Source of the DNA: Chromatiales bacterium
GTDB taxonomy: Bacteria > Pseudomonadota > Gammaproteobacteria > Chromatiales > Chromatiaceae
NCBI GenBank assembly: GCA_024639625.1
Contig: JAHEIA010000161.1
Coordinates: 1 to 7,218, forward strand
DNA length: 7,218 nucleotides
Direction: 5' to 3'
How positions within the stretch are numbered: the stretch's first letter is position 1; each line of letters starts with the position of its first letter. Made by a program: the position numbers and the translations under genes. Below the pieces are notes generated by a model. It did not search any database. It saw only the letters and a program-made list of their open reading frames with translations, and had not been told where the DNA came from. Shown here in pieces: positions 5,489 to 7,218 of the stretch.

Positions 5489-6922
5489 ATGGCCGACTTC
5501 GGCAAGCTGATCCAACGTTCGGAATTCGAGTGGGAGATCCCGGTGAGCGGCGACATGCGGGTGCCAGCGATCCTCTACGGCAGTGCGGAACTCATCCGGG
5601 GAATGGACCAGAAGGTGCTTGAGCAAGCGGCCAATGTGACCAGGCTCCCCGGGATCGTCAAGGCCTGCTTTGCTATGCCGGACGCCCACTGGGGCTACGG
5701 TTTCCCCATCGGCGGCGTCGCTGCCTTCGATCCCGCCCAAGGCGGGGTGGTGTCCGCCGGAGGCGTCGGCTTCGACATCTCCTGCGGGGTGCGCAGCCTG
5801 CACACCGGCCTGCGCAGGGAGGACCTGGATGCGCACGGGGAGCACCTCGCCGAGGAACTCGCACGTTCGGTCCCCGCTGGCCTGGGCAGCACCGGGCGCA
5901 TCCACCTCAGCGGCCGGGAGATGGATGCGATGCTCACCGGGGGCGCGTCCTGGGCGGTCGCCCAGGGGTACGGACAGGCGCAGGACCTGGAGCGCATCGA
6001 GGAACAGGGCTGCATGTCGGGCGCCCTGCCCGACCAGGTATCCAAACGCGCCAAAGAACGGCAACGGGACGAAATGGGCACCCTGGGCTCCGGCAACCAC
6101 TACCTCGAGGTTCAGGTCGTAACGGAGGTCTACGACCCGTGGATCGGCGAGCGTTTCGCAGTCAATATCGGCGACATCCTGGTGAGCATCCACTGCGGAT
6201 CGCGCGGCCTCGGGCATCAGATCGGTAGCGAGTTCCTGAAGAAGATGGCGATCGCGGCGGGCCAGCACGGCATACGGTTGCCCGATCGGGAGTTGGCCTG
6301 CGCGCCGATTGAATCGCCGGTAGGGCGCAGCTATCTGGGGGCCATGCGCGCGGCGATCAACTGCGCCCTGGCCAATCGCCAGATCATCACCCACCTGACG
6401 CGGCAGGCCTTCGATCGGGTATTCCCCGCGGCAAGGCTAGACCTGCTTTACGACGTGTCCCACAACACCTGCAAGGTCGAAGAACATCGCGGCGACGGCG
6501 CGACACGGCAGCTGTTCGTACACCGTAAGGGCGCCACCCGGGCTTTCGGCCCCGGACACCCCGACCTGCCCGCGGTCTTTCAGGAGACCGGGCAACCGGT
6601 ATTGATCGGCGGCTCGATGGGCACAGCCTCGTACATTCTTGCCGGAACCAGGGAGGCTGAGGCGCGCGCTTTCAGCTCCTCGTGCCACGGCGCGGGACGC
6701 GCCATGAGCCGGCGCGCAGCCGCCAAACGCTGGCATGGTCGCGGGCTGGTGGAGGAGCTGGCGCAACGCGGTATCATCATCCGCAGCCCTTCGCTGCGCG
6801 GTGTGGCGGAAGAGGCCCCCGGTGCGTATAAGGACGTGAGTGACGTGGTCGCAGCGGCGGAGCGCGCAGGGCTTTCGCACAGAGTGGCCCGGCTTGAGCC
6901 CCTCGTGTGCATCAAGGGCTGA
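5489..6922 (+). CDS. rtcB: RNA-splicing ligase RtcB (long, archaeal-like form)
   Basis: This is a 477-residue cytoplasmic RNA ligase that joins 2',3'-cyclic phosphate or 3'-phosphate ends to 5'-OH ends using GTP and Mn2+, for RNA repair or tRNA splicing. Visible motifs are MPDAHWGYGFPIGG (63-76), VGFDISCGVR with D96 and C99, GTLGSGNHYLE with N203 and H204, SIHCGSRG with H235, DVSHN with H325, GGSMGTASYIL, and SSCHGAGR with H400, the expected guanylylated histidine. The metal ligands and nucleophile therefore all appear present. Length and motif wording (PDAHxGYGFPIGG) match the long archaeal and eukaryotic form rather than the roughly 400-residue E. coli form. ATG 5489 has AGGAG at 5477-5481, spacing seven. 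Archease directly upstream is the partner usually found with this form. The E. coli partners RtcA and RtcR are not seen, so the operon is built differently from the E. coli rtcBA operon. Confidence 0.97.
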   Translation: MADFGKLIQRSEFEWEIPVSGDMRVPAILYGSAELIRGMDQKVLEQAANVTRLPGIVKACFAMPDAHWGYGFPIGGVAAFDPAQGGVVSAGGVGFDISCGVRSLHTGLRREDLDAHGEHLAEELARSVPAGLGSTGRIHLSGREMDAMLTGGASWAVAQGYGQAQDLERIEEQGCMSGALPDQVSKRAKERQRDEMGTLGSGNHYLEVQVVTEVYDPWIGERFAVNIGDILVSIHCGSRGLGHQIGSEFLKKMAIAAGQHGIRLPDRELACAPIESPVGRSYLGAMRAAINCALANRQIITHLTRQAFDRVFPAARLDLLYDVSHNTCKVEEHRGDGATRQLFVHRKGATRAFGPGHPDLPAVFQETGQPVLIGGSMGTASYILAGTREAEARAFSSSCHGAGRAMSRRAAAKRWHGRGLVEELAQRGIIIRSPSLRGVAEEAPGAYKDVSDVVAAAERAGLSHRVARLEPLVCIKG

Positions 6923-6928
6923 GCCATT

Positions 6929-6944
6929 GCCAACCTTGCTTGGC
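6929..6944. other. Small hairpin just after the rtcB stop codon
   Basis: GCCAA (6929-6933) and TTGGC (6940-6944) pair perfectly around a CCTTGC loop, starting seven bases after the rtcB stop. There is no run of T after it, so it is unlikely to be an intrinsic terminator. It may be an intercistronic processing or stabilising structure, or chance. The remainder of the 81-bp gap up to 7003 shows no other structure apart from the AGGG ribosome site of the next gene. Confidence 0.25.
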
Positions 6945-7003
6945 ACGGAGCAGCGACCACGGAACCCGCTGCCTGCGCGGACGATCAAGAAATAGGGCGA
7001 TCC

Positions 7004-7218
7004 ATGTTGAAACTTTTCCATTCCCTGTTCGAACGCGCAGCGGTTACCCCGGGGCGCTATCCGGAGCCCCTGGTGGAATTGGCGACCGAGCGGGCCGTAG
7101 ACGGCACCGACCCGCTCCTGCGCACCCTACCTGGCTACAAGAAGGCACTGCGTCCGGCCGTGCTTTCCGCTGTCGACCATGTGGTCGAGCTGATCGACGC
7201 GCTGCCCCCGACGATCGA
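7004..7218 (+). CDS. Unrecognised protein, N-terminal 71 residues (cut by right edge)
   Basis: The frame is open from ATG 7004 to the end of the window, with AGGG (6994-6997) six bases upstream. The visible part begins MLKLFHSLFERAA, then has GRYPEPLVELATERAVDGTDP (about 18-38), LPGYKKALRPAVLSAVDHVVELIDALPP (about 42-69). It is mostly predicted helix with no signal peptide and no membrane segment, so it is probably cytoplasmic. I recall similar unnamed hypothetical proteins in proteobacteria but cannot give a family or function. It lies 81 nt behind rtcB on the same strand with no clear terminator between, so it may be the third gene of the archease-rtcB operon. Codon use and composition look like those of its neighbours. 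The gene continues beyond the window. Confidence 0.8.
   Translation, partial: MLKLFHSLFERAAVTPGRYPEPLVELATERAVDGTDPLLRTLPGYKKALRPAVLSAVDHVVELIDALPPTI

Noticed and set aside
5237..6394. 385-codon open frame on the minus strand opposite archease and rtcB
   Set aside because: It is fully antisense to two genes with clear family motifs, its translation has no recognisable domain, and long antisense frames are common in GC-rich DNA.
6941..6956. TGGCAC as a sigma-54 -24 element
   Set aside because: The matching -12 TTGC is missing at the required spacing.

Overview
The window is GC-rich and densely coding. Its gene content (YceI with a b561-type cytochrome, a glycine-zipper envelope protein, an ACP/acyl-ligase/PlsC fusion, and archease with a long-type RtcB) fits a proteobacterial chromosome, probably gammaproteobacterial. 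That assignment is an inference from family resemblance. I see no tRNA, rRNA, CRISPR array, insertion sequence or phage gene.

The layout is two divergent blocks. On the minus strand, read from the centre leftwards, are: (1) a 944-residue three-domain lipid enzyme (4945-2111); (2) a secreted double glycine-zipper protein (1991-1497) and, 22 nt further on, a small exported four-cysteine protein (1474-1058), which look like one transcript; (3) YceI (917-333), followed immediately by a cytochrome b561 (from 329, cut by the left edge). On the plus strand are archease (5042-5467), RtcB RNA ligase (5489-6922), and the start of an unrecognised gene (7004 to the right edge). A 96-bp gap (4946-5041) separates the blocks. 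It holds a good extended -10 promoter for the archease-rtcB side.

The left block is mainly about the cell envelope: a membrane-bound fatty-acid activation and acyl-transfer enzyme, a glycine-zipper protein, an exported cysteine-bearing protein, and the periplasmic YceI lipid-binding protein paired with its usual membrane cytochrome partner. The right block is RNA repair. RtcB joins 2',3'-cyclic phosphate (or 3'-phosphate) ends to 5'-OH ends, and archease helps RtcB turn over. All RtcB active-site residues are present.

Most of the window is recognisable. The parts most worth a second look are the ACP-ligase-acyltransferase fusion, which resembles E. coli Aas with the domain order reversed and a carrier built in, and the unidentified third gene behind rtcB. 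I do not see a clearly new defence or mobile system here.
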